The position numbers and the translations under genes are program-made. A stretch of DNA of 51,964 nt. It comes from Flavobacteriaceae bacterium UBA3356. GTDB taxonomy: Bacteria; Bacteroidota; Bacteroidia; Flavobacteriales; Flavobacteriaceae. The DNA lies in assembly GCA_002360635.1 (NCBI GenBank), contig DEQW01000004.1, positions 69,800-121,763 on the forward strand, given 5' to 3'. Positions 33,072 to 40,776 of the stretch are shown here, piece after piece (the stretch's first letter is position 1; each line of letters begins with the position of its first letter). The notes under the pieces were generated by a model that saw only the letters and a program-made list of their open reading frames with translations, was not told the origin of the DNA and ran no database searches.

Positions 33072-33635
33072 TTATAGGTTATTAAATGTCATTTCAATAT
33101 AATCTTCAATTTCTTTCTGGCTATTAACTCGAGATGCTGCAGCTAGACCGTGTTTGGCTAAAAGTAAAAAATTGGCTTGTTTTAAAACAGTCTCTTCGTT
33201 TTTAGAGGAGTCAGCTTTTAATTTTTCAATAAAAATAGCTTTGAGATTACTCATAAATACATTCATTTCATCTTTAATTAAAACATCCTCGCTTTCTGAA
33301 AATTCATTGTATGTATTAGTAAGTAAGCATCCTTTTTTATTACCTAGCTGAGATCCTATTTTTACAGAATCATAAAAAAACTCTTTAATATCATCAACAC
33401 CATTTGAAGCTTTTTTAAGCTTTTCAAAAATGTTTTTAATTTTAGAATTATAACATTTTAAGGTTTTAAGGAAAAGTTCGTGTTTACTTCCAAAACTTGA
33501 ATATATAGAGAATTTATTGATGCCCATCTCTTTCTCCAGCATTTTCATTGATGTATTTTCATAGCCATTTTGCCAAAACAAATACATTGCCTTCTCAAGA
33601 ACTTCTTCTTCTTTATATTCTTTTTTTCTAGCCAT
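33072..33635 (-). CDS. TetR/AcrR family transcriptional regulator
   Basis: This 187-residue protein has an N-terminal TetR helix-turn-helix (VLEKAMYLFWQNGYENTSMKMLEKEMGINKFSIYSSFGSKHELF in two parts, residues about 11-55) and a helical ligand domain (about 60-187) that resembles the YcdC-like or TetR_C groups. Such proteins are usually repressors released by a small molecule. It starts 17 bases from a perfect 26-base palindrome that also contains a -7 box, so autorepression is likely. It is the first gene of a same-direction run that includes redox and dehalogenase-like genes. Confidence 0.9.
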   Translation of the reverse strand: MARKKEYKEEEVLEKAMYLFWQNGYENTSMKMLEKEMGINKFSIYSSFGSKHELFLKTLKCYNSKIKNIFEKLKKASNGVDDIKEFFYDSVKIGSQLGNKKGCLLTNTYNEFSESEDVLIKDEMNVFMSNLKAIFIEKLKADSSKNEETVLKQANFLLLAKHGLAAASRVNSQKEIEDYIEMTFNNL

Positions 33636-33651
33636 AATTTTAAATACACAA

Positions 33652-33677
33652 CAAAACTAACCAATTGGTTAGTTTTG
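33652..33677. promoter_or_regulatory. Perfect 26-base palindrome, probable TetR operator 1
   Basis: CAAAACTAACCAA and TTGGTTAGTTTTG are exact inverses with no loop. Each strand contains TAGTTTTG, a fit to the -7 box TAnnTTTG, at 33652-33659 (- strand) and 33670-33677 (+ strand). It lies 17 bases before the tetR start, so a bound repressor would block its promoter. Confidence 0.85.
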
Positions 33678-33770
33678 AAAAAACTTTTAAGAAAACTTTG
33701 TAATAAATATACAAAGCAATGTTTGTTAAAGCTAGTAGGTACGTTAAAAAGGATAAAGCTGAATAAAAAA

Positions 33771-33797
33771 AGGCAGCTACAAATAAATGTAACTGCC
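33771..33797 (-). terminator. Intrinsic terminator after tRNA-Met
   Basis: On the - strand AGGCAGTTAC pairs with GTAGCTGCCT (one G-T pair), followed by a T run. It starts about 12 bases beyond the tRNA 3' end. Confidence 0.88.
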
Positions 33798-33808
33798 TAA
33801 TCATTTTG

Positions 33809-33882
33809 TAGCGAGATGGGGACTTGAACCCCAGACCTCCGGGTTATGAATCCGACGCTCTAACCACCTGAGCTACCTCGCC
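33809..33882 (-). tRNA. tRNA-Met (anticodon CAT)
   Basis: The - strand folds as a cloverleaf of 74 bases. Acceptor GGCGAGG pairs with TCTCGCT (two G-T pairs), D-arm GCTC/GAGC, anticodon loop TTCATAA (CAT), and T-arm TGGGG-TTCAAGT-CCCCA. CCA is not encoded. The acceptor does not show the initiator-type 1-72 mismatch, so an elongator is favoured; tRNA-Ile2 (lysidine-modified CAT) is the alternative. It has a -7 box upstream and a terminator downstream. Confidence 0.92.
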
Positions 33883-33896
33883 GCATTTTGCGAGTG

Positions 33897-33904
33897 CAAA
33901 TATA
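33897..33904 (-). promoter_or_regulatory. -7 element of tRNA-Met
   Basis: The - strand reads TATATTTG, an exact TAnnTTTG, 14 bases before the tRNA 5' end. The -33 position is only T-rich. Confidence 0.6.
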
Positions 33905-33978
33905 GAAACAATAGTTAATGTAAAAAACCAAAAATTAAATTAATTTTTGGTTTGTAAGAAAGTTGAATAAATAGCTTT

Positions 33979-34434
33979 TTAAAAAACTTCTGCTGTTTTA
34001 TTAGATATATTCACTTCTGTCTTGAATAAATTGGTGTAATCCATAACATTTTTAATATTATCTAGCTCACATAAATATTCAATAACTGCAGATAGTCCTT
34101 TAAAAAGGTTGTCTTTTGATGTTGGGTTTTCTGGCTTTATTCCTTTTTTATTTAAGGGTATATCAAAACCACACGCTTTTAAAAAAACAGACTCAATTTT
34201 TAATAACTCTTTTGGGCTGTACCCGTTAATTTTTCTACCCAACCGTTGATGAACCAAACCTACATAATTGAGTTGTAACGATCCGTGAAAATCGCTAAAA
34301 TGCCTCCAACTATCTTTTGTATCACAAATATTACCTACAGCACATTGTTTACAACATTCAGGGTTTAAAGCATTGCTGTGAAAAGCTTCATACAGCTTTG
34401 TAATGGCCAATTCTAGACGTTGTGAGGTTTTCAT
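33979..34434 (-). CDS. Small Cys-cluster protein of unknown function
   Basis: This 151-residue helical protein has a tight N-terminal cysteine cluster, NPECCKQCAVGNIC (Cys27, 28, 31 and 37), and another Cys in FLKACGF. The SWRHFSDFHGSLQLNYVGLV segment and the KINGYSPKELLKIESVFL helix recall a small Flavobacteria family that I remember being labelled Na(+)-translocating NADH-quinone reductase subunit F. The protein lacks the ferredoxin and FAD domains of NqrF, so that label is not supported. The cysteines could bind a metal or Fe-S cluster. It has no signal peptide. It lies near tRNA-Met, with no operon partner. Confidence 0.78.
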   Translation of the reverse strand: MKTSQRLELAITKLYEAFHSNALNPECCKQCAVGNICDTKDSWRHFSDFHGSLQLNYVGLVHQRLGRKINGYSPKELLKIESVFLKACGFDIPLNKKGIKPENPTSKDNLFKGLSAVIEYLCELDNIKNVMDYTNLFKTEVNISNKTAEVF

Positions 34435-34578
34435 GATACTACTGCTTTCTATAAATTTAATGAATTATTTCTTGTCTCAAAACAGTTTTTATACATTCTT
34501 CAAGAAATAGTAAACTAGATTTTTCTTTAATTTAAAAGCACTTTCTTTAAAATTGATACCTTCGCAAAAAAAATTAAG

Positions 34579-35238
34579 ATGCTAAAAGCTGTTTTATTTG
34601 ATATGGATGGGGTAATTGTAAATACTGAACCTCTTCATAAAAAAGCCTACTTTCAAATGTTTGAAGATGTCAACATAGATGTTTCTGAAGAAATGTATGA
34701 AGCCTATACAGGACAGTCTACAATAAACATTTGTAAAGATTTATGTTCTCACTTCTCTCTTTCTGAAGCTCCAGAAACTTTAATGGCAACTAAAAGAAAA
34801 CATTTTAAACATCTTTTTGCAACAGATGATGAGTTAGATTTACTAGATGGTGTTCTTCAATTAATTAAAGATTATTATAACAACGGACTCACATTAATAC
34901 TAGCTTCTTCAGCTTCAATGCCAAATATCAATCGCATTTTTGAACGGTTTGAACTTAATCAATACTTTACCAACAAATTAAGTGGTGCCGATTTAAAAGC
35001 TTCAAAACCACATCCTGAAATTTTTATAAAAGCTGCTCAAGCATCAGGGCACATAAAAGATAATTGCATGGTTATTGAAGACTCAACCAATGGAATTGCA
35101 GCTGCAAAAGGAGCAGGAATCTTTTGTGTAGGATATGACAGCATATACTCCAAAAACCAAGATTATTCAAAAGCAGATGTAGTTATATCAGACTTTAATG
35201 CAATTGCATACGATAAAGCAAAACAGTTTTTCTTATAA
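34579..35238 (+). CDS. HAD family hydrolase, beta-phosphoglucomutase-like
   Basis: This 219-residue protein belongs to HAD subfamily IA. Motif I reads LFDMDGVIVNTEP (Asp8, Asp10), motif II ILASSASM, the motif III lysine lies in KASKPHPEIF, and motif IV is VIEDSTNGIAAAKGAG. The four-helix cap typical of beta-phosphoglucomutases and sugar-phosphate phosphatases lies at about 15-85. The substrate is not clear. It is cytoplasmic and monocistronic. TACCTTCG just before its start resembles a -7 box. A bulged hairpin separates it from the convergent hisS. Confidence 0.88.
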   Translation: MLKAVLFDMDGVIVNTEPLHKKAYFQMFEDVNIDVSEEMYEAYTGQSTINICKDLCSHFSLSEAPETLMATKRKHFKHLFATDDELDLLDGVLQLIKDYYNNGLTLILASSASMPNINRIFERFELNQYFTNKLSGADLKASKPHPEIFIKAAQASGHIKDNCMVIEDSTNGIAAAKGAGIFCVGYDSIYSKNQDYSKADVVISDFNAIAYDKAKQFFL

Positions 35239-35244
35239 TTTTTA

Positions 35245-35297
35245 AAAAGTAAGCATTGCCATAATGAAATAATAAAATATTGGTATGCTTAACTTTT
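35245..35297. terminator. Possible convergent terminator hairpin
   Basis: AAAAGTAAGCATTGCCA (35245-35261) pairs with TGGTATGCTTAACTTTT (35281-35297) with one bulge and a mismatched pair. It lies between the convergent HAD and hisS genes. Confidence 0.55.
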
Positions 35298-35307
35298 AGC
35301 AACAGTT

Positions 35308-36678
35308 TTAAAGCAGTTTGGCGCGTAACTCTGTAAAAGAAACAGCATCTTGTTCACCACTTTTCATATGCTTTAATGTGTATGTTTCGGTTTCCATTTC
35401 ATTTCCACCTGCCAAAACAGTAAATGGAATATTGCGTTTATCTGCATAACCCATTTGTTTACCCATTTTGGCGGCGTCTGGATATAGTTCAGCAGTAATA
35501 CCTTCTTTCCTAAGCTTTGAGATAGCTTTCATTGCATATCGTGCTTCATCTTCACCAAAATTAATAAACAACACCTTTGTATTGGCAGAAACCGTTTCGG
35601 GAAATAGATCTAATTCTTCTAGCACTAGGTAGATTCTATCCAGTCCAAATGAGATACCTACTCCGCTCATGTTTTTGAGTCCGAAAATGCCGGTCAAGTC
35701 GTCATAGCGACCGCCACCACCAATGCTGCCCATTTTTACTGATGATGGAGCAGCTACTTCAAAAATAGCTCCGGTGTAGTAATTTAATCCACGGGCTAGT
35801 GTTACATCAACTTCTAGTGTTGCTGTTTGTAATTCTAGTTCTGTTATAGTTTGAATTATAAACTCTAATTCATTAACACCTTGCATACCTATTTCAGAAG
35901 CAGAAAGTAACTCTTTTAATAGCGCTAATTTTTCAGAAGCTGTTCCACTTACTTGAAACAACGGTTGTAATTTTTCAATCGCATCTTCAGAAATACCTTT
36001 CTCGCGCATTTCTTTTTTAACACCGTCCTCCCCTATTTTGTCTAGCTTGTCTAATGCTACTGTAAAATCAATTAATTTGTTTGATTCTCCTATAACTTCA
36101 GCAATACCACTCAGCACTTTACGGTTGTTCATTTTAATGGTAACACCTTCTAAGCTCAGTTTATTGAAAACGGTATCGTACAATTGTACAAATTCCAACT
36201 CTTGCCAAAGGGATTTACTCCCAACCACATCGGCATCACACTGAAAAAATTCCCTAAAACGTCCTTTTTGGGGTCTATCCGCTCGCCAAACCGGCTGAAT
36301 TTGATAGCGTTTAAACGGGAAGTCAATATCGTTTTGGTGTTGTACCACGTAACGAGCAAACGGAACGGTAAGATCGTAACGTAAAGCCTTTTCTGAAATT
36401 TTAGGAGTTAATTTACCACTATCTTTTTCAGAATATAGTGTATCGTCAACTTTCCGGAGAAAATCACCGCTATTCAAAATTTTAAAAATCAAACGATCCC
36501 CTTCATCACCGTATTTTCCCATCAAGGTATCACTGTTTTCGAACGAAGGTGTTTCAATAGGCTGAAAACCGTAGGTAGTAAAACAACTTTTTATAGTGTT
36601 CATAATATAGTTTCGTTTTACTACTTCAGCAGGTGAAAAATCACGCGTTCCTTTGGGTATAGATGGTTTTTGAGCCAC
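35308..36678 (-). CDS. hisS: Histidyl-tRNA synthetase
   Basis: This 456-residue class II synthetase charges tRNA-His in the cytoplasm. GTRDFSPAEVVKRN opens the catalytic core, RYQIQPVWRADRPQKGRFREFFQCD is motif 2 in two parts, LARGLNYYTGAIFEV is the histidine-binding HisA region, and GVGISFGLDRI is motif 3. The C-terminal anticodon-binding domain spans about 365-456. The length is slightly above the E. coli enzyme, as common in Bacteroidetes. It is monocistronic on the - strand. Confidence 0.96.
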   Translation of the reverse strand: MAQKPSIPKGTRDFSPAEVVKRNYIMNTIKSCFTTYGFQPIETPSFENSDTLMGKYGDEGDRLIFKILNSGDFLRKVDDTLYSEKDSGKLTPKISEKALRYDLTVPFARYVVQHQNDIDFPFKRYQIQPVWRADRPQKGRFREFFQCDADVVGSKSLWQELEFVQLYDTVFNKLSLEGVTIKMNNRKVLSGIAEVIGESNKLIDFTVALDKLDKIGEDGVKKEMREKGISEDAIEKLQPLFQVSGTASEKLALLKELLSASEIGMQGVNELEFIIQTITELELQTATLEVDVTLARGLNYYTGAIFEVAAPSSVKMGSIGGGGRYDDLTGIFGLKNMSGVGISFGLDRIYLVLEELDLFPETVSANTKVLFINFGEDEARYAMKAISKLRKEGITAELYPDAAKMGKQMGYADKRNIPFTVLAGGNEMETETYTLKHMKSGEQDAVSFTELRAKLL

Positions 36679-36800
36679 GTTGTATGGTTTAAAATGTAAG
36701 GTTCAATTTATAATTTCGAGTTGCAAATATCTTAAATTATTAGCTAACTTGTAACTTTAACGACTGTTATTAGTCTAATGGGTAACCTTAATTTGTAACT

Positions 36801-38042
36801 ATGTTTTCATTGTTTCGCGAAAATGTCCGAATTGCGTTGGATTCCATTAAAAGTCAACTGCTAAGAACCATCCTTACCGTTGTTATTATTGCCATTGGTA
36901 TTTGGGCTTTGGTAGGAATTCTAAGTGCTGTAAAAGTGTTGGAAAACACGATTGCAGATAACTTTGCTTCGATGGGCGCCAATACGTTTAATGTACAACG
37001 TTATGAGCTTGAAGTGCAAAGCCAGCGTGGCGGCGAACGCAAAAAGATAAATCCTATAATTGGCTATAATGACGTTCGCGAATTTGAAGACAAATACAAC
37101 TTTCCTTTAACACAAACTGCCGTTTCATTTAGGGGTACTGGTGCAGCTGAAGTAAAGTATGAAAGCGAAAAGACAGATCCCGAAGTTCAGGTGTATGGTG
37201 TGAATGAACACTACTTAATAAACACAGGAACAGAAGTGGATGAAGGAAGGAATTTTACTTTTTTTGATATTCAGAACAACAACAAGGTATGTTTATTGGG
37301 ATCTGATTTTTTGAAAAATTTATTTAAAGGTGAAAACCCAATAAACAAAACCATAAGCATTCGCGGTGTTAAGTTTAAGGTTATCGGAATTTTAGAATCT
37401 AAAGGCTCCACTTTTGGCAACAATCAAGATTTAAGGGTTTTAATCCCCATACAAGTGGCACGCGGTATTTTTACAGAACCGAATATTAACTATACAATTA
37501 GTGTTCGTGTTGATAACAAGGAAATTATGCAGAGTGCCCAAGATGAGGCGATTATTACTTTCAGAAATATTAGGGGCTTAAACCCTGTGGAGGAAAACAA
37601 TTTTGGTATTTTACGTAGTGATGATCTGTTAAACCAAGTTGCTGAAATAGGTCTTTATATGTCAACTGCAGCTTGGATAATTAGCATTATCACCATTTTA
37701 GGTTCTTCCATTGCGCTGATGAATATTATGTTGGTTTCGGTAACCGAACGCACGCGCGAGATTGGGGTTAGAAAAGCATTAGGGGCCAAGCGTTCCACTA
37801 TTTCTGCTCAGTTTTTTATGGAAACGATTGTTATTGGCCAGTTTGGGAGTATTCTTGGTATTCTTTTGGGTATCCTCACCGGCTTTGTCTTTGCCAAAGC
37901 TTTTGATTTTGATTTCTCATTACCCTGGAGTGCTATTATTTGGGCAACGATAATCACATTTTTAGTAGCTGTAATCGCTGGTTCTTACCCCGCTACAAAA
38001 GCAGCTAAGCTTGATCCGATTGAGAGTTTACGGTATGAGTAA
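36801..38042 (+). CDS. MacB-like ABC transporter permease (FtsX fold)
   Basis: This 413-residue inner-membrane protein has one N-terminal helix (about 18-42), a large periplasmic MacB_PCD domain (about 45-260), and three C-terminal helices (about 285-410) with the FtsX signature RTREIGVRKALGAKRSTI. Such permeases do not transport in the usual sense; they couple ATPase action to envelope processes, as in MacB/LolCE. No ATPase gene sits beside it, so it must pair with one elsewhere. The gap of 123 bases to hisS is divergent. Confidence 0.9.
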   Translation: MFSLFRENVRIALDSIKSQLLRTILTVVIIAIGIWALVGILSAVKVLENTIADNFASMGANTFNVQRYELEVQSQRGGERKKINPIIGYNDVREFEDKYNFPLTQTAVSFRGTGAAEVKYESEKTDPEVQVYGVNEHYLINTGTEVDEGRNFTFFDIQNNNKVCLLGSDFLKNLFKGENPINKTISIRGVKFKVIGILESKGSTFGNNQDLRVLIPIQVARGIFTEPNINYTISVRVDNKEIMQSAQDEAIITFRNIRGLNPVEENNFGILRSDDLLNQVAEIGLYMSTAAWIISIITILGSSIALMNIMLVSVTERTREIGVRKALGAKRSTISAQFFMETIVIGQFGSILGILLGILTGFVFAKAFDFDFSLPWSAIIWATIITFLVAVIAGSYPATKAAKLDPIESLRYE

Positions 38043-38053
38043 CTTCTAGGTGT

Positions 38054-38088
38054 AAAATAATCCTGTCTGTAAATACAAAGGATATTTT
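38054..38088. terminator. Weak convergent hairpin
   Basis: AAAATAATCCT near 38054 and AGGATATTTT near 38079 are inverted with one bulge, between convergent genes. The call is weak. Confidence 0.35.
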
Positions 38089-38102
38089 GTAGAAATAACC
38101 TG

Positions 38103-38585
38103 TTATCCTCCTATTTTATTCAGAATATTTTCAAAAAAGCGGTACAATTCCCCTTTTGTAATTATGGCACCTTGCTCTATCAATTTAAAAATATCGCCAC
38201 TTCTATCGTTTGAAAATTGTTTATTCGCGGTATAAAACTCCACGTCATCAGTCATAAAGTTTTCTTGTAACCAAGCGTACCCTTCAGCTGTAGTAATGTT
38301 TTTAGTTTTGTCCATCACTTTTACCGAGATAAGCTTCATTTGCTCTGCTTCAATTTTAAAAAGGAACATTTGCTGTGGCGCCATATTTTCTAAATACTCG
38401 GCTTTTTGCAACACTCCTTCCCATACCAAGTCACTAAATATATCAAGTTCTTCTTCAGCTATGTTGGGCTTATTGATTTTTATATCGTTCCATTCATCAG
38501 CAGTGATAGATTGTGTTGCTAAAAAATTGATAAATTCGGTGTGCAGTTCTTCAAATTGCTCTTTTGTAAGTCGTGCGTATTTCAT
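38103..38585 (-). CDS. DUF6495-like protein
   Basis: This 160-residue acidic cytoplasmic protein matches, from memory, a conserved Flavobacteria family (DUF6495): it begins MKYARLTKEQFEELH, contains EFINFLATQSITADEW, DLVWEGVLQKAEYLE and SPQQMFLFK-like text, and ends in a helix with IIT..GELYRFFENI. The function is unknown. No signal peptide or membrane helix is seen. It lies downstream of rplI on the same strand but separated by a terminator and a hairpin repeat, so it is probably a separate unit. Confidence 0.75.
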   Translation of the reverse strand: MKYARLTKEQFEELHTEFINFLATQSITADEWNDIKINKPNIAEEELDIFSDLVWEGVLQKAEYLENMAPQQMFLFKIEAEQMKLISVKVMDKTKNITTAEGYAWLQENFMTDDVEFYTANKQFSNDRSGDIFKLIEQGAIITKGELYRFFENILNKIGG

Positions 38586-38603
38586 TATGAATAAATTTTA
38601 ATA

Positions 38604-38640
38604 TCGTCATTTCGACCTGTCTGTTCGGTAGACAGGAACA
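38604..38640. repeat. Hairpin repeat (CCTGTCT/AGACAGG)
   Basis: CGTCATTTCGA precedes CCTGTCT (38616-38622), a 7-base loop, and AGACAGG (38630-38636), then AAC. Similar CGTCATTTCGACC-AGACAGG units are, from memory, dispersed in many Flavobacteriaceae genomes. It sits between the rplI terminator and the DUF6495-like gene. Confidence 0.55.
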
Positions 38641-38660
38641 ACTTCAATTTAAAAAGAAAA

Positions 38661-38684
38661 CCTTCTTCAAATAAATGAAGAAGG
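38661..38684 (-). terminator. Intrinsic terminator of the rpsF-rpsR-rplI operon
   Basis: CCTTCTTCA (38661-38669) pairs perfectly with TGAAGAAGG (38676-38684). On the - strand a T-rich run follows. It lies 27 bases after the rplI stop. Confidence 0.85.
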
Positions 38685-38711
38685 CTTTTCTATATTATTT
38701 CAGTATAAAAA

Positions 38712-39167
38712 TTACTGGTTTTCTGCTACTACGTCAAACGTGAACGTTTCGATCACATCTCTGTGGAAACGGATTGTAGCTTCGTATTGTCCAGTACGCT
38801 TAATAGCACCACCGGCAATAGAAATGTACTTTTTATCAATAGATACATTTTCTTTTTCTAAAGCTTCAGCAAGGTTTGCATTGGTAACAGAACCAAACAA
38901 TTTATCCTTTTCACCAGTTTTAGCAGTGATTTTCAACTCTAAAATTTCACCAAGTTTATCAGCTTCTTTTTGAGCTTCTTCAATAACTTTACGCTCTTTG
39001 TAAGCTTGCTGCTTTAACTTTTCTTCTAGTGCTTTTTTAGCAGAAGGAGTAGCCAATGTAGCGTATCCGTGAGGAATTAAGTAATTTCTACCATATCCGT
39101 TTTTTACAGATACAACATCATCTGTAAATCCCAGATTGTCAACGTCTTGTTTTAATATAAGTTCCAT
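38712..39167 (-). CDS. rplI: 50S ribosomal protein L9
   Basis: This 151-residue protein binds 23S rRNA. Its N-terminal domain reads MELILKQDVDNLGFTDDVVSVKNGYGRNYLIPHGYA, in which the basic loop and conserved GYGRNYLIP are visible, then a long connecting helix (about 41-75) and a C-terminal domain. The length is normal. It is the last gene of the operon, 15 bases after rpsR. A terminator follows. Confidence 0.97.
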   Translation of the reverse strand: MELILKQDVDNLGFTDDVVSVKNGYGRNYLIPHGYATLATPSAKKALEEKLKQQAYKERKVIEEAQKEADKLGEILELKITAKTGEKDKLFGSVTNANLAEALEKENVSIDKKYISIAGGAIKRTGQYEATIRFHRDVIETFTFDVVAENQ

Positions 39168-39182
39168 AATACTATCTGGTTT

Positions 39183-39479
39183 TTATTTGTATAAATCGGT
39201 TACATATGGCATCAACGCTAGGTGACGAGCTCTTTTTACAGCTACGGCAACTTTACGTTGGTACTTTAATGATGTTCCTGTTAATCTGCGAGGTAACAAT
39301 TTACCTTGCTCGTTTACAAAGCTTAATAAAAAGTCTGGATCTTTGTAATCTATGTACTTAATTCCAGATCGTTGAAAACGACAGTACTTTTTAGCTTTTG
39401 TAGTTTCTATATTAAGCGGGGTCAGGTATCTGATCTCTCCGTCTTTTTTTCCTTTTGCTTGTTCTTGAATCGATGCCAT
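39183..39479 (-). CDS. rpsR: 30S ribosomal protein S18
   Basis: This 98-residue protein binds 16S rRNA with S6. KKYCRFQRSGIKYIDYKDPDFLLSFVNEQGKLLPRRLTGTSLKYQRKV in parts is the conserved core, and RARHLALMPYV the C-terminal motif. An N-terminal extension of about 25 residues (MASIQEQAKGKKDGEIRYL) is usual in Bacteroidetes. It lies 3 bases after rpsF and 15 before rplI. Confidence 0.97.
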   Translation of the reverse strand: MASIQEQAKGKKDGEIRYLTPLNIETTKAKKYCRFQRSGIKYIDYKDPDFLLSFVNEQGKLLPRRLTGTSLKYQRKVAVAVKRARHLALMPYVTDLYK

Positions 39480-39482
39480 ACC

Positions 39483-39830
39483 TTATGCTTTTGCTTTTTG
39501 TTTATTGTTTCGGTTACGTCTTTTCTCTGCCCAAGCAATTGCGTGCTTGTCAAGTTTAACGGTAAGGTAACGCATAATACGTTCGTCCCTTCTAAACTCT
39601 ACTTCCATAGCGTTTATTGATTCGCCGGGTGCAGTAAATTCAAATAAATGGTAAAAACCACTTTTTTTGTGTTGGATTGCGTAGGCTAATTTTTTAAGCC
39701 CCCAATCTTCTTTGGATATCATCTTAGCACCTTTAGAAACAAGAATATCTTCGTATTTCTTTACTGTTTCCTTTATCTGCTCTTCAGATAAAACGGGATT
39801 TAAGATGAAAACAGTTTCGTAATGATTCAT
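39483..39830 (-). CDS. rpsF: 30S ribosomal protein S6
   Basis: This 115-residue protein pairs with S18 on the platform of the 30S subunit. It begins MNHYETVFILNPVLSEEQI, has DWGLKKLAYAIQHKKSGFYHLFEFTAPGE in two parts, and a FRRDERIMRYLTVKLDKH segment. The C-terminal tail is basic (KRRNRNNKQKAKA). It is the first gene of the rpsF-rpsR-rplI operon, with a consensus promoter upstream. Confidence 0.97.
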   Translation of the reverse strand: MNHYETVFILNPVLSEEQIKETVKKYEDILVSKGAKMISKEDWGLKKLAYAIQHKKSGFYHLFEFTAPGESINAMEVEFRRDERIMRYLTVKLDKHAIAWAEKRRNRNNKQKAKA

Positions 39831-39882
39831 AAAAATCGATTAAAATTAATAATTAAACTCCTAGCTTCTTGCCAAGAGCGTG

Positions 39883-39912
39883 CAAAAATACTGTTTTATT
39901 TATAATTTTCAA
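39883..39912 (-). promoter_or_regulatory. Promoter of the rpsF operon
   Basis: The - strand reads TTG, a 19-base spacer, then TATTTTTG, an exact TTG-N19-TAnnTTTG. The start site should be near 39876, giving a leader of about 46 bases. The leader CTCTTGGCAAGAAG can form a small hairpin; no S6:S18-type CCG motif was seen. Confidence 0.8.
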
Positions 39913-40062
39913 ACCTATTTTCTAAAATAAACCAATCTATAAATAAGAAATTTCTTACCTTGTAAGACAAACATCTTTTTTTTTCGGTAAAAGTTAAAAA
40001 AACTTGCCTTTCATCGATATTTTGAGTATAATTGTTGTACTTAACTATCTAACTTTTTATTC

Positions 40063-40776
40063 GTGGACAAGCCAATATTAAAATGTGTCATTGTAGATGA
40101 CTCTACCTTACAGCGTCTTTCTATTGTAAAATTAATAGAAAATCATCCTTCTTTAGACCTTGTTGCAGAATACAACAATGCTATTGAGGCTAAAATGGGT
40201 CTTGCCACAACCGATATCGACCTTATCTTTTTAGATATCGAGATGCCTATTCTTTCAGGTTTTGATTTATTGGATGATCTTACCAAAAAGCCACAAATTA
40301 TTTTCGTTACCGGAAAAACAAAGTACGCTTTTAAAGCTTTTGATTATGACGCGGTAGATTATTTGCGAAAACCCATCTCTAAAGAACGATTTTTAAATGC
40401 CGTTCATAAAGTAATTACCAATTACAAACTTAAAAATGATGATGGTTTTGATGATGAGGACTTCATCTTTGTGAAAAGCAACCTTAAAAAAAGAAAAGTA
40501 TTCCTTAACGAATTACGTTATATAGAGGCGCTGGGTGATTATGTAAAACTAGTTACCGAGCACGATGCTTTAGTGGTGCTATCTACTATGAAAGCTTTTG
40601 AAGCACTATTACCAGATGATCGTTTTATGCGCATACACAAATCGTACATTGTTAATTTAGATAAGGTAGAACGCTATAATAGTAAGGTAATCGAGCTTGA
40701 TAACCAACAGCTTCCTCTTAGCCGAAATAGAAAGTCTGATTTAGTTGAAGCACTTTCGGCTTCTATGAAATCTTAA
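40063..40776 (+). CDS. LytTR-family response regulator
   Basis: This 237-residue regulator has an N-terminal receiver (residues about 8-120) with acidic pair Asp12/13, phosphoacceptor Asp58 in LIFLDIEMP, Thr83 and Lys103 in RKPIS. A C-terminal LytTR DNA-binding domain (about 138-235) shows YIEALGDYVKLVTEH and the FMRIHKSYIVNL motif. It should respond to a histidine kinase, but none lies nearby, so the partner is elsewhere. The start is GTG at 40063. Its stop shares TTAA with the stop of convergent priA. Confidence 0.9.
   Translation: MDKPILKCVIVDDSTLQRLSIVKLIENHPSLDLVAEYNNAIEAKMGLATTDIDLIFLDIEMPILSGFDLLDDLTKKPQIIFVTGKTKYAFKAFDYDAVDYLRKPISKERFLNAVHKVITNYKLKNDDGFDDEDFIFVKSNLKKRKVFLNELRYIEALGDYVKLVTEHDALVVLSTMKAFEALLPDDRFMRIHKSYIVNLDKVERYNSKVIELDNQQLPLSRNRKSDLVEALSASMKS

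Noticed and set aside
33570..33800. A 76-codon + strand frame over the tetR start and operator
   Set aside because: It overlaps the tetR N-terminus and the palindrome, has low-complexity Phe/Lys-rich text and no recognisable motif.
33979..34434. NADH-quinone reductase subunit NqrF
   Set aside because: No ferredoxin CxxxxCxxC motif, FAD or NADH domain is present and the protein is far too short.
39831..39882. S6:S18-binding leader RNA before rpsF
   Set aside because: The leader is short and lacks the CCG-type motif of the known leader, so only a generic hairpin can be reported.
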